Of a stretch of 64,000 nucleotides of DNA, positions 25,563 to 33,362 are shown in pieces (position 1 is the stretch's first letter; every line of letters starts with the position of its first letter). The notes beneath the pieces are model-generated. The model saw only the letters and a program-made list of their open reading frames with translations, did no database searches and was not told the DNA's origin. This DNA is from an uncultured Marinicella sp. Its GTDB lineage: Bacteria > Pseudomonadota > Gammaproteobacteria > Xanthomonadales > Marinicellaceae. Location of the stretch: NCBI GenBank assembly GCA_947502595.1, contig CANNAM010000010.1, positions 62,001-126,000 on the forward strand, written 5' to 3'. Made by a program: the position numbers and the translations under genes.

Positions 25563-26729
25563 TCAAAAAGCATTTTTGCCAGTCAGTTCACGACCCAACA
25601 CCAATTGGTGGATGGTTTCTGTGCCTTCATAAGTGATCACACTTTCAAGGTTTAGCATGTGTCTGATGGCCACATGTTCAGTGGTGATTCCAGCTCCACC
25701 AAGCATGTCTCTGCATTCGCGAGCAATGTCCAAAGCCATTCTGACATTGTTCCACTTGGCCAATGATATTTGCGTGGGCTGTAATTGATCAGCATCTTTT
25801 AATTGTCCCAAGCGCAAAGCCAGTAATTGTGCAGTGGTTATACGACGCGACATATCTGCCAGTTTTTGTTGAATGATTTGGTTTTCATTCAAGCTTCTGT
25901 CAAACAACACCCGTTCTTCGGTGTAGTCTAAAACTTCTTGCAAACAAGCTTGTGCTGAACCTATCGGCCCCCATGAAATACCGTACCTGGCATTTGATAA
26001 GCAACTCAATGGTCCTTTAAGGCCTTTAACTCCCGACAAACGATTGGCGTCTGGCACCCGCACATCATCAAAAAACAATGCAGAAGTAATCGACGCACGC
26101 AATGACATTTTGCGAGTAATTAACTCAGTGTCAAATCCAGGCATGTCCTTTTCAATGATAAAGCCTTGAATACCCTCTTCTGTTTGGGCCCAAACTATGG
26201 CGATATCAGCGATAGAACCATTGGTGATCCACATTTTAGAACCATTGATAATCCAATCATCGCCGTCCTTTTTGGCGTGTGTTTTCATTGATGCAGGATC
26301 AGATCCTGCATGGGCCTCAGTTAAACCAAAACAACCAATCACTTCACCTTTGGCCATTTGTGGCAACCACTTTTGTTTCAACTCCTCACTGCCAAATGCA
26401 TAAATAGGAAACATACACAAGGAACTTTGTACCGAAGCAAAGCTTCTTAAGCCACTGTCGCCGCGCTCTAACTCTTGACAAATCAGGCCGTAAGACGTGT
26501 AATTCAAGCCAGCACATTCGTAACCTTGAATGGTGCTACCAAACAAACCCAGGTCAGCCATTTCTGGAATTAAATCCATCGGGAACTCATGTTGGTCAAA
26601 AGCAGGACCAATGATCGGTAGAATGCGTTCATCAACCCAACGACCGATTGATTCTTGCACCATCAATTCTTCTTCAGACAACAGTGCTTTGATGTTAAAA
26701 ATGTCCAGCTTGTCAATTTTTGACGACAT
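25563..26729 (-). CDS. gcdH: Acyl-CoA dehydrogenase, glutaryl-CoA dehydrogenase-like
   Basis: 388 aa from MSSKIDKLDIF, chosen because GAGGA lies 5 nt before that ATG; an ATG 12 nt earlier (26741) is the alternative. FAD-dependent. Markers: GCFGLTEAHAGSDP, WITNGSIADIAIVWAQ, ARYGISWGPIGSAQACLQEVLDYTEER and the catalytic glutamate near 368 in TYEGTETIHQLVLGRELTG. ARYGxxWG with the YEGT base is typical of GcdH, which oxidises and decarboxylates glutaryl-CoA to crotonyl-CoA in lysine and tryptophan breakdown. It leads the operon, directly before the E1 fusion, so a link with 2-oxoadipate-type oxidation is possible. Confidence 0.85.
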   Translation of the reverse strand: MSSKIDKLDIFNIKALLSEEELMVQESIGRWVDERILPIIGPAFDQHEFPMDLIPEMADLGLFGSTIQGYECAGLNYTSYGLICQELERGDSGLRSFASVQSSLCMFPIYAFGSEELKQKWLPQMAKGEVIGCFGLTEAHAGSDPASMKTHAKKDGDDWIINGSKMWITNGSIADIAIVWAQTEEGIQGFIIEKDMPGFDTELITRKMSLRASITSALFFDDVRVPDANRLSGVKGLKGPLSCLSNARYGISWGPIGSAQACLQEVLDYTEERVLFDRSLNENQIIQQKLADMSRRITTAQLLALRLGQLKDADQLQPTQISLAKWNNVRMALDIARECRDMLGGAGITTEHVAIRHMLNLESVITYEGTETIHQLVLGRELTGKNAF

Positions 26730-26861
26730 AGGTATCCTCATACATGAAAGTAAATCAATATTTTACTCGACTGAGTCATCAAGGGATAGTGGCTGGAGTG
26801 AATTTAAAACAACTGTTTAAATGTGTTTCTAATAGGACAGTTGCTTGTTATAGAGAGCCAA

Positions 26862-26895
26862 TTAAAACCCTCATACACAAATCAGTGTATGAGGG
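26862..26895 (-). terminator. Rho-independent terminator after the DUF4124 gene
   Basis: A perfect 11-bp stem CCCTCATACAC/GTGTATGAGGG (26868-26878 and 26885-26895) with a 6-nt loop is followed on the minus strand by TTTTAATT. It lies 35 nt downstream of the DUF4124 stop and separates that gene from the gcdH operon. Confidence 0.85.
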
Positions 26896-26930
26896 CAAAT
26901 GGACTTATTTATAGATGGGTTAAGTGTTGA

Positions 26931-27584
26931 TTATTGCTGGCCCTTTGTAGCCGCTTCTTTGGCTTGACCTGAAAACAACAGGTACTTAGCCAGTTCACTG
27001 TCATATTTAGCTTCTGTTTCAGAGATTTCGGCATTTTTATCAATAATGAATTGCTTTTGGTATTCAATTTGATCTTTGACTTGGTCGATTTGGGATAAAA
27101 ACACATCTGACACAACTTCGCCACTGCGCTCTTTGTCCGCTGCCCTGCTCATTAAATCATTGTGATTTTTCTCTTGAATCACTAAATTATGTTCAGCTGT
27201 ATCTATATTTCTCTGTAAAGCTGAAATACGTTCACGCTTTAAACGTTTGATCTGATCAGCACTGGAATAAGACAACATAATTTTATTGCGCTCTTTCTCT
27301 AACATTTCAGCTTCAAGCTTTTTTTGCGCTGCCAACTCCCTTTGTTGTTGCAAGGCTTCGGCCTGCGCCAATTTTTCTTCATCAGTCAACTCACGCGCTA
27401 CTTTTTCTTTAACCACACCATGGTCGCTCAATTTTTCATGGGCATTTTTAATTTGATCAGGCGGTACTTTATCGCTGTAATGAACACGACCATTTTCATC
27501 AACCCATTTATACAGCTTTGCTGCACTGGGCAATGTAACCAGCATCATTGTGCATATGCACAGTAAATATATATAATTTTTCAT
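26931..27584 (-). CDS. DUF4124-domain periplasmic coiled-coil protein
   Basis: 217 aa. A signal peptide (MKNYIYLLCICTMMLVTLPSAA) is followed at once by the DUF4124 motif KLYKWVDENGRVHYSDKVPP, a small beta domain common in gammaproteobacterial envelope proteins. The rest (about 50-215) is a long Lys/Glu/Gln-rich coiled coil with LAQAEALQQQRELAAQKKLE and ERISALQRNIDTAEH. Function is unknown; export is clear. It is closed by a strong terminator and sits 57 nt downstream of a small membrane protein. Confidence 0.75.
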   Translation of the reverse strand: MKNYIYLLCICTMMLVTLPSAAKLYKWVDENGRVHYSDKVPPDQIKNAHEKLSDHGVVKEKVARELTDEEKLAQAEALQQQRELAAQKKLEAEMLEKERNKIMLSYSSADQIKRLKRERISALQRNIDTAEHNLVIQEKNHNDLMSRAADKERSGEVVSDVFLSQIDQVKDQIEYQKQFIIDKNAEISETEAKYDSELAKYLLFSGQAKEAATKGQQ

Positions 27585-27641
27585 ACTTTCTTTAACCTTT
27601 AATAAATATTACCAACAACAGAACAAACACCAACAAAACCA

Positions 27642-27902
27642 CTACATATGTTTTAACATTGCATAGTTGGTCAGCTCAATGAATTGTGCTTTGTTATCGT
27701 CTTTTGCTTCAATTTCATACTGTTCTACAGCATATTCTATATGTTTGTTCAAATACAGAGTGTGCTTTGGGCGTAAAGTTGCTGAATTTAAACTTTGTTT
27801 ACAAAGTTTCCAAAGACGCACAAACTCACTGGCCAAAGCCAAAATGACAACCACCAATATGGTGGCGGTAAACCCTGCAATTTTCAATGCTTTACTGATC
27901 AT
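27642..27902 (-). CDS. Small membrane protein of unknown function
   Basis: 86 aa from MISKALKIAGFTATILVVVILALASEF; an ATG 42 nt upstream (27944) would give 100 aa starting MACWLVFSS. Neither start has a clear Shine-Dalgarno. One membrane helix (about residues 7-27) is followed by a soluble tail (RLWKLCKQSLNS...YAVEQYEIEAKDDNKAQFIELTNYAMLKHM) rich in charged residues. I do not recognise the family. Its composition and codon use look like its neighbours, and it lies between rlmD and the DUF4124 gene on the same strand. Confidence 0.55.
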   Translation of the reverse strand: MISKALKIAGFTATILVVVILALASEFVRLWKLCKQSLNSATLRPKHTLYLNKHIEYAVEQYEIEAKDDNKAQFIELTNYAMLKHM

Positions 27903-28070
27903 TTTAGTTGCTGTTGTTGAACTGAACACCAACCAGCAAGCCATTCGACAGCACTAAACCACATGCACACCCCGCAGTACATAACAAATAATCACCCGAA
28001 AGGGCTATGAGAGTGCCCAATAAAGTCATTGTAGAATCAGCATGAACAGTTGAATTATACCCCTCAGTCT

Positions 28071-29399
28071 TTAAGGCCGTGAAAAAACAGCCATTGATTC
28101 AACATGAGAAGTGTGCGGAAACATGTCCATCACCCCTGCACGTTCTAACGTAAATCCGAGTTCATTTACCAACCTATCGGTGTCTCTGGCCAAACTGGCA
28201 GGGTGACATGAAACATAAACCAGTGTTTTGGCTGAAGTGGCAGCAATCAAGGGCAAAATTTCCCATGCACCACTTCTGGGTGGGTCAATCAGCACTTTGG
28301 TAAAAGGTTGTTGGAACCACTCACTATTGGCATGATCTTTGGTTAAGTCTGCTGCATAAAATCGCACCTGGTCCAATTGATTCAAAGCGGCATTGTGAAT
28401 CGCTCGGTCAACCAACTGCTGATCACCTTCCACACCGATCACTTGAGCCGCTTGTTGGGCCAATGGCAGAGTGAAATTACCTAAACCACAAAACAAATCC
28501 AACACCACATCATCGGCTTGCAGCTGCAAAGCTTGCATGGCTTGAGCTATCATTTTTTCATTCATGCGACGATTTACCTGAATAAAATCATTAGGCAAAA
28601 AGTCATAGCGTAAACCGTATTCAGGTAATTTAAAATTCAGCGACTCTGCATAGTTTTCAAGAGGCACTACTGTATCTGGCCCTTTAGACTGCAAATATAT
28701 TTGTAAATCATGCTGGCAGCCAAACTGCTTGATCAGTGCTAAATCGTCAGTTGAAAAGGGTTTCATGTGGCGAATTATCAATGACGTGGCCTCATCACCC
28801 ATTGAACATTCCACTTGTGGGATAAAAGCTTTGATGGTCATTTTCTCAAACAAACTGGCCAAGGGTTTCAACAATTGGGCCAAGGGCTTTTCTAATACCT
28901 GACAATCATCCATATCAGCCACAAAACGGCCATTTTTCTCTCTGAACCCAACCAACATTTTATCCTTGGCAGCCACCCATTTGGTGCTCAACCTGGCACG
29001 ACGACGGTAATGCCAATGTGAGTCAGTCAGTGGCGCCATCCAAACCTTGGGTTCAGCGTGGGCTATTTTATGAAAGTTATTTTTTAATGTGTTGAATTTA
29101 AATTCAATTTGTTTCTCTTCACGCAAGTGCATCATGGAACAACCGTTGCACACAGTATAAAACTCGCACTTAGGTGCTACCCGATCTGCAGATGCGGTCA
29201 ACACTTCAACCGCCAAAGCTTCATTGTAATTTCTGGTTTTGCGGTTGAGCTTGGCCATCACCACTTCGCCAGGTAAGGCATTTTGTACAAACACCACTTT
29301 GTCGTTCCATTTAGCCACGCCGCGGCCATCGTGTGTCAAATCTTCAATGGTCAATTCAACTGGTTCTTGTGGCAGCTTGGCCTTTGATCTTCTACCCAT
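28071..29399 (-). CDS. rlmD: 23S rRNA (uracil-1939-C5)-methyltransferase RlmD
   Basis: 442 aa, like E. coli RlmD (433). Residues 12-70 form a TRAM RNA-binding domain. The [4Fe-4S] cysteines are Cys78, Cys84, Cys87 and Cys166, all present. The SAM site is VVLDLFCGLGNFTLPLAQ, and the catalytic nucleophile lies in YVSCHPASLARD near residue 395; IDPPRSGAWEI matches the family. It methylates U1939 of 23S rRNA with SAM. Its usual neighbour relA is absent; a YdbL-like gene lies 29 nt upstream. Confidence 0.95.
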   Translation of the reverse strand: MGRRSKAKLPQEPVELTIEDLTHDGRGVAKWNDKVVFVQNALPGEVVMAKLNRKTRNYNEALAVEVLTASADRVAPKCEFYTVCNGCSMMHLREEKQIEFKFNTLKNNFHKIAHAEPKVWMAPLTDSHWHYRRRARLSTKWVAAKDKMLVGFREKNGRFVADMDDCQVLEKPLAQLLKPLASLFEKMTIKAFIPQVECSMGDEATSLIIRHMKPFSTDDLALIKQFGCQHDLQIYLQSKGPDTVVPLENYAESLNFKLPEYGLRYDFLPNDFIQVNRRMNEKMIAQAMQALQLQADDVVLDLFCGLGNFTLPLAQQAAQVIGVEGDQQLVDRAIHNAALNQLDQVRFYAADLTKDHANSEWFQQPFTKVLIDPPRSGAWEILPLIAATSAKTLVYVSCHPASLARDTDRLVNELGFTLERAGVMDMFPHTSHVESMAVFSRP

Positions 29400-29428
29400 G
29401 TATCAACTTCCTTGGTTAATTAAAATTA

Positions 29429-30034
29429 TTATTTTTTGACCCATTGGCCAGCTGCATTTTGGTAAGACCAACCGGCTTTGGCTTGTTGGATCCATTGTTT
29501 AACAAACGCATTGGTGATTTGTTCTTCCCACTCTGGGTGGTTATTGGCAATCGCCATTTCTCGGTACAAAGCCACGCGGTCACGGTTTTCATCGGCCACC
29601 AGCTTTTTGACTGTTTGTCGATCCTTTAAACCCAATTGACCGGCATCAACAATCTCTACCAAGCCATCATTGGTAAAACCCACCACATTGTTATCTAAAT
29701 GAGTTTTAAGGGCGTCATTGAACCTGTTTTTCAACTTTGTGGTCAACTCATTGATGGCGGGTGATGACAAAGTAATGTCTGCTTGTTGTGCATGGGCTGA
29801 GGCAATCAACCAATTAAGTGGATTCATGCGATGCGCCATACGTCTCACACTGTTACCATTAAATAAGCTGGACTGATCATTCTCACCGTTAACAGGTTCT
29901 TCCTGCAAAATATCTTTGACGATTTTTTCCGCTGCTGAATCAACCTCTGCTGCAGGAAAGTAAACATTGATGGTGACACATGCAGCCACAAATACAAACG
30001 AACCTATCAGTAATGATTTATACCATTTTTTCAT
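29429..30034 (-). CDS. ydbL: YnbE/YdbL-like lipoprotein (DUF1318)
   Basis: 201 aa. A lipoprotein signal with VAAC (Cys19) is followed by VTINVYFPAAEVDSAAEKIV, which resembles the small lipoprotein YnbE, and after a linker (40-85) by a C-terminal DUF1318 domain (about 92-200) with VGFTNDGLVEI, VADENRDRVALYREMAIANN and WSYQNAAGQWVKK, the YdbL pattern. In E. coli, ynbE and ydbL are separate genes next to ydbH and act in outer-membrane lipid transport. Here one protein seems to combine them, next to a ydbH-like gene 157 nt upstream. Function is inferred from that trio. Confidence 0.72.
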   Translation of the reverse strand: MKKWYKSLLIGSFVFVAACVTINVYFPAAEVDSAAEKIVKDILQEEPVNGENDQSSLFNGNSVRRMAHRMNPLNWLIASAHAQQADITLSSPAINELTTKLKNRFNDALKTHLDNNVVGFTNDGLVEIVDAGQLGLKDRQTVKKLVADENRDRVALYREMAIANNHPEWEEQITNAFVKQWIQQAKAGWSYQNAAGQWVKK

Positions 30035-30060
30035 GATTTCATACCTGTTAAAAGAATGCT

Positions 30061-30076
30061 GTCATTATACAATGAC
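30061..30076 (-). promoter_or_regulatory. Palindrome containing a TATAAT box upstream of the YdbL-like gene
   Basis: GTCATTGTATAATGAC on the minus strand is a 6-bp inverted repeat that contains TATAAT (30069-30064), 30 nt before the ATG. No good -35 lies 16-18 bp upstream. It could be a -10 element of a promoter separate from ydbH, or a regulator site overlapping it. Confidence 0.25.
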
Positions 30077-30191
30077 TGGATTAATGAATTATGAATCATT
30101 TTTATCGATTCACTAAGCAATTGTTGGGCATTTGATTAACCAATACTGTGGCTAACTGACAGCTTAAAATGCATTGATTCAGAGCAGACGC

Positions 30192-32147
30192 TTAATTGTC
30201 ATAATTGGCGTTGAGTAAGCGGCTGACAAACTCTTCCCAGTTAATTGAACGCACATAACCCACTATATTGATTTTGGGTATACCACCACCCTCAACGATC
30301 ACAAACTGATTGCTTTGATTCTTTAGCCCTCCAATTTGGCACACGGAGTTATGTAACTTACAGCTGAGCTTAATTTTTTGGTAACGAAAGTCATCAAAAA
30401 AGCGTAAAAATGTTTTTGAAATTGCGCCTTTGATACCACCTAACGATGAAATATTGTCTATCGCCCGTTGGCTGATGGTTTGTTTAATGCCTTTGGTTTT
30501 AACCGTATAAACCTCAGCATCCAAACGATCGGTCTTCCAATTGGTGATACGTAAATCATCAATAACCCCAGATAATTTGCCCGTGATCAAGCCAAAGCCG
30601 AAGGTTTCAGTCAGTAAGGATAAATCAAAACCATTGAACTTGACATCAGCGGCTATAACTGGCGCCACGCCAAACAGGCGCTCTAAAGATAAATTGTCAA
30701 TCAACATTTCACCTTCAAAAACCTGCAAATCCAAGGCCCCTAAAAACCTGATCACACTGCCCTGCTTAACCATCCCGGGTATGTTACCACTGATGCTACC
30801 TGCCATTACTGGCCAACCCATTTTTTCAGTGATTAATTTCAGCGATATGGGCAGAATACTGGCATTCAAACTCATTTCTATGGAGTCAGAAAATAAGGCC
30901 CCCAATTTAAGCTCTTGTAATTCAATGGCACCATTAAAAACAGGCAGGTGTTGGCTGCCGATGAAATGCAGCTGGTCTTTTGAAACATTAAATTTGATGC
31001 CTGATTCTGCTATGGGTAAACCAGCCAACAGTAGATTTTGCCAACGCAAAGTAGAGTCTTTACTGGTTTGGTGCAATCGCCAATCTATTAGTCCATACAG
31101 TGCTTCTGTGGCAATTTTTCTGCGCTCATTAAGGAAATAGTAGTCATTGAATTCAACAGTCCAATGATCAAAGCTTTGTTTTTCGGTTGCTAAAGTCAAG
31201 GTGAACTGCCCCGACATGCCGCTGTTGCCAAAACCATATATACCCAGCACACTGCTTAATATTTGCTGGTTGAAGTGGTGGCTGTCAGTAACTGATACAA
31301 CCACATGAGGCGCTCGCCATTGCCATGCTTCATTGATGCTGAATGCAGCATTCAGCACCAGTGATTGTTGATTAACTATTTCAGTTGATACCAAGTACCA
31401 ACCATCGCCCTGCCATGCCACTGTGCCTTTGACTGTCACTGGATAAGCAGAGAAATCAACATACACTTCATTAAGCAACATTTCACCGGCATTCAGAGCA
31501 ATCTCGTAGCTTAGGTGCTGCTGCCGAATGTCCAGCTCAAAAACCATTTCACCAGCCAGTTCAGCAACAATCACATCATCTGAATACTCATAGCTGACAC
31601 CGTTAAAGACTATTGCCTCCGGTGCAGATAACTGCAGCTTATCAAGGTCTAATAAAATCACCCCATCAAGTGCAGTTGCACCCAAGTCAGGTACTTTTGT
31701 AGCAGGCAACAGCTGACTGAATATATTGTCCAACTTCAATTGACTGAATTGAAGTTTACCGATTGGCTGATCAGATGTAAGAGACAAAGACAATTGCTCA
31801 TCTTGGGTGCTGAGCATCAGTTGCCAATCATTGCGTGCAAAATCAAATGTACTGCTTAAGTTGGCCTGATAATCCTGTCCACCGTAGTTAAAAGACAGTT
31901 GAACCTGCCCACAATGGTGACGCGGATAAACCAATAAGACACCAGGACAGTTGTATTCAATTGTATTGATGACGTGAAGGTCCTGCCATGACAACGAGTT
32001 TATACCCACGCTGACGCCAGTCTGATGACTTTGCACAGACAAACCACTTAGCTGCCAAGCCAAGCCTTGATTGGCTGGTGTGGCTGCTGCCAAGCTGGGC
32101 ATTATCACCACATACCACACAGCCCACTGCCAACAAAGCACTTGCAT
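30192..32147 (-). CDS. ydbH: YdbH-like AsmA-superfamily envelope protein
   Basis: 651 aa from MQVLCWQWAVWYVVIMPSLAAATP, which reads as a signal peptide; a GTG at 32162 or the upstream GTG at 32213 are alternatives, the latter overlapping the divergent gene. The body is a long repetitive beta-rich protein (alternating short hydrophobic strands) as in AsmA/TamB bridges. The C-terminal block SQRAIDNISSLGGIKGAISKTFLRFFDDFRYQKIKLSCKLHNSVCQIGG is the YdbH-type conserved region. E. coli YdbH, with TamB and YhdP, carries phospholipids to the outer membrane. This protein is shorter than E. coli YdbH (about 880) and may lack part of the N-terminal beta-groove. Confidence 0.75.
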   Translation of the reverse strand: MQVLCWQWAVWYVVIMPSLAAATPANQGLAWQLSGLSVQSHQTGVSVGINSLSWQDLHVINTIEYNCPGVLLVYPRHHCGQVQLSFNYGGQDYQANLSSTFDFARNDWQLMLSTQDEQLSLSLTSDQPIGKLQFSQLKLDNIFSQLLPATKVPDLGATALDGVILLDLDKLQLSAPEAIVFNGVSYEYSDDVIVAELAGEMVFELDIRQQHLSYEIALNAGEMLLNEVYVDFSAYPVTVKGTVAWQGDGWYLVSTEIVNQQSLVLNAAFSINEAWQWRAPHVVVSVTDSHHFNQQILSSVLGIYGFGNSGMSGQFTLTLATEKQSFDHWTVEFNDYYFLNERRKIATEALYGLIDWRLHQTSKDSTLRWQNLLLAGLPIAESGIKFNVSKDQLHFIGSQHLPVFNGAIELQELKLGALFSDSIEMSLNASILPISLKLITEKMGWPVMAGSISGNIPGMVKQGSVIRFLGALDLQVFEGEMLIDNLSLERLFGVAPVIAADVKFNGFDLSLLTETFGFGLITGKLSGVIDDLRITNWKTDRLDAEVYTVKTKGIKQTISQRAIDNISSLGGIKGAISKTFLRFFDDFRYQKIKLSCKLHNSVCQIGGLKNQSNQFVIVEGGGIPKINIVGYVRSINWEEFVSRLLNANYDN

Positions 32148-32198
32148 TCTGGAAGGGTTCACATTATTCTTAATTTTAAAGGACACCGGTGAACTCGT

Positions 32199-32900
32199 AT
32201 GGATAAACACCACATTTTAGTGGTAGATGACAACCACATCAATCGACTTTTTTTTGAATCGTCATTGAAGAAGCTTAATTATTTAGTTAGCTTGGCAGAG
32301 AACGGCTACCAAGCCATCCAGTTGTGTCAGCAACAAAGATTCGATTTAATATTTATGGATATCCGAATGGATGGATTGGACGGCATCCAAACAGCAACCA
32401 ACATCAAACAGTCAAAAGCACATTTAAACACCCCAGTGCTGGCAATATCAGCTGAACATTTCAATGCCAAACAATACCCAGTATTTGTTGCAAGCTTACT
32501 TAAACCAGTCAGCCAATTGGAGTTAAAACGTGTGTTGGCACATCACCTGCCAAGCAGCGATTATGGCGTGGCATGTTTTGATGAGCAACAAGCTTTACAA
32601 ATTTCACATCAAGACCCGGATATTGTGCTTAAACTCAGAGGCATGTTAATTGAACAACTGCCAGCAGATTGGCAAATGATCAAACAACTTTTTGAACAAC
32701 AAGACTGGTCAGCCTTGGATGCATACCTGCATAAAATATATGGTTCAGCTAAAATTTGTGCCGCCAGTTTATTGATGCAGCACATTCAGGCGCTGAAAAA
32801 GTCCGTACAACAACAAGAAAATAACACGGCTGCATTACAAGGATTGAAGTTTGCGATAAATGAAACGATGGCTGTTAATAAACAACAGCTGAAGGAATAA
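32199..32900 (+). CDS. Stand-alone receiver-Hpt two-component protein
   Basis: 233 aa. Residues 4-115 are a response-regulator receiver with Asp10/Asp11, phospho-acceptor Asp54 (FMDIRMDG), Ser84 and Lys102 (LKP). Residues about 135-225 look like a histidine phosphotransfer domain: YLHKIYGSAKICAASLLMQHIQAL, with His178 in the H-K-x-x-G-S/A-A position, similar to the C-terminal Hpt of BarA. There is no kinase, DNA-binding or output domain, so it could be a detached phosphorelay module. Its start is divergent from ydbH with 51 nt between. The upstream kinase and the downstream regulator are not in the window. Confidence 0.78.
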   Translation: MDKHHILVVDDNHINRLFFESSLKKLNYLVSLAENGYQAIQLCQQQRFDLIFMDIRMDGLDGIQTATNIKQSKAHLNTPVLAISAEHFNAKQYPVFVASLLKPVSQLELKRVLAHHLPSSDYGVACFDEQQALQISHQDPDIVLKLRGMLIEQLPADWQMIKQLFEQQDWSALDAYLHKIYGSAKICAASLLMQHIQALKKSVQQQENNTAALQGLKFAINETMAVNKQQLKE

Positions 32901-32942
32901 ACTGTCTGAATGAGGGACAGTCGGTAATTAATTGGGGTTGCG

Positions 32943-33251
32943 TCAGGTGCCTACTTTGTCTTTGACTTGCTCCTTAAGGTCCTTACCTGGTTTAAAGTGT
33001 GGCGCATATTTTGCACCCAATGGAACAGGCTCTCCAGTCTTTGGATTACGCCCCATGCGAGGCTTTCTTTGTCTTAAAGTAAAACTGCCGAAACCACGAA
33101 TTTCAATGCGGTCACCATTGGCGATGGTGGCACTCATGTGATGAATGATTTCTCTGACCGATAAACTGATGTCGGACTTAGATAATTCACTGTCTTCAAA
33201 TTGAGCAGTCAATAAGTTGATGAGTTCTGAACGTGTAATAGAGTCTTTCAT
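32943..33251 (-). CDS. ihfB: Integration host factor subunit beta
   Basis: 102 aa. The HU/IHF fold with the DNA-intercalating arm is clear: IEIRGFGSFTLRQRKPRMGRNPKTGEPVPLGAKYAPHFKPGKDL. The RGFGSF and arm RNPKTGE motifs fit the beta subunit. IHF bends DNA in replication, recombination and promoter architecture. It follows rpsA after a terminator, the conserved rpsA-ihfB order. The N-terminal MKDSITRSELINLL matches IHF-beta, not HU. The 42 nt between its stop and the receiver gene contain an ACTGTC/GACAGT hairpin (32901-32921) with no T-run. Confidence 0.95.
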   Translation of the reverse strand: MKDSITRSELINLLTAQFEDSELSKSDISLSVREIIHHMSATIANGDRIEIRGFGSFTLRQRKPRMGRNPKTGEPVPLGAKYAPHFKPGKDLKEQVKDKVGT

Positions 33252-33304
33252 TGAACCTAATTATAACTAAACTATTGAAAATGAAAAGATAATTATTCAT
33301 CTAT

Positions 33305-33343
33305 AACAAAAAAGGAACCGAATTTACACCCGGTTCCTTTTTT
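33305..33343 (-). terminator. Rho-independent terminator after rpsA
   Basis: GGAACCG (33314-33320) pairs perfectly with CGGTTCC (33331-33337), extended by A/T pairs, with a 10-nt loop; a run of Ts follows on the minus strand (AAAAAA on the plus strand at 33308-33313). It is 20 nt downstream of the rpsA stop, so ihfB is probably transcribed by read-through or its own promoter. Confidence 0.85.
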
Positions 33344-33362
33344 GCGTTAAATAAACAATGAA

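Noticed and set aside
30541-31140. 199-codon plus-strand frame inside ydbH
   Set aside because: Antisense to a well-supported gene, with no domain and no ribosome-binding site.
32148-32213. Longer N-terminus for the YdbH-like protein
   Set aside because: The GTG start at 32213 would overlap the divergent receiver-Hpt start and adds non-signal residues; the signal peptide begins at 32147.
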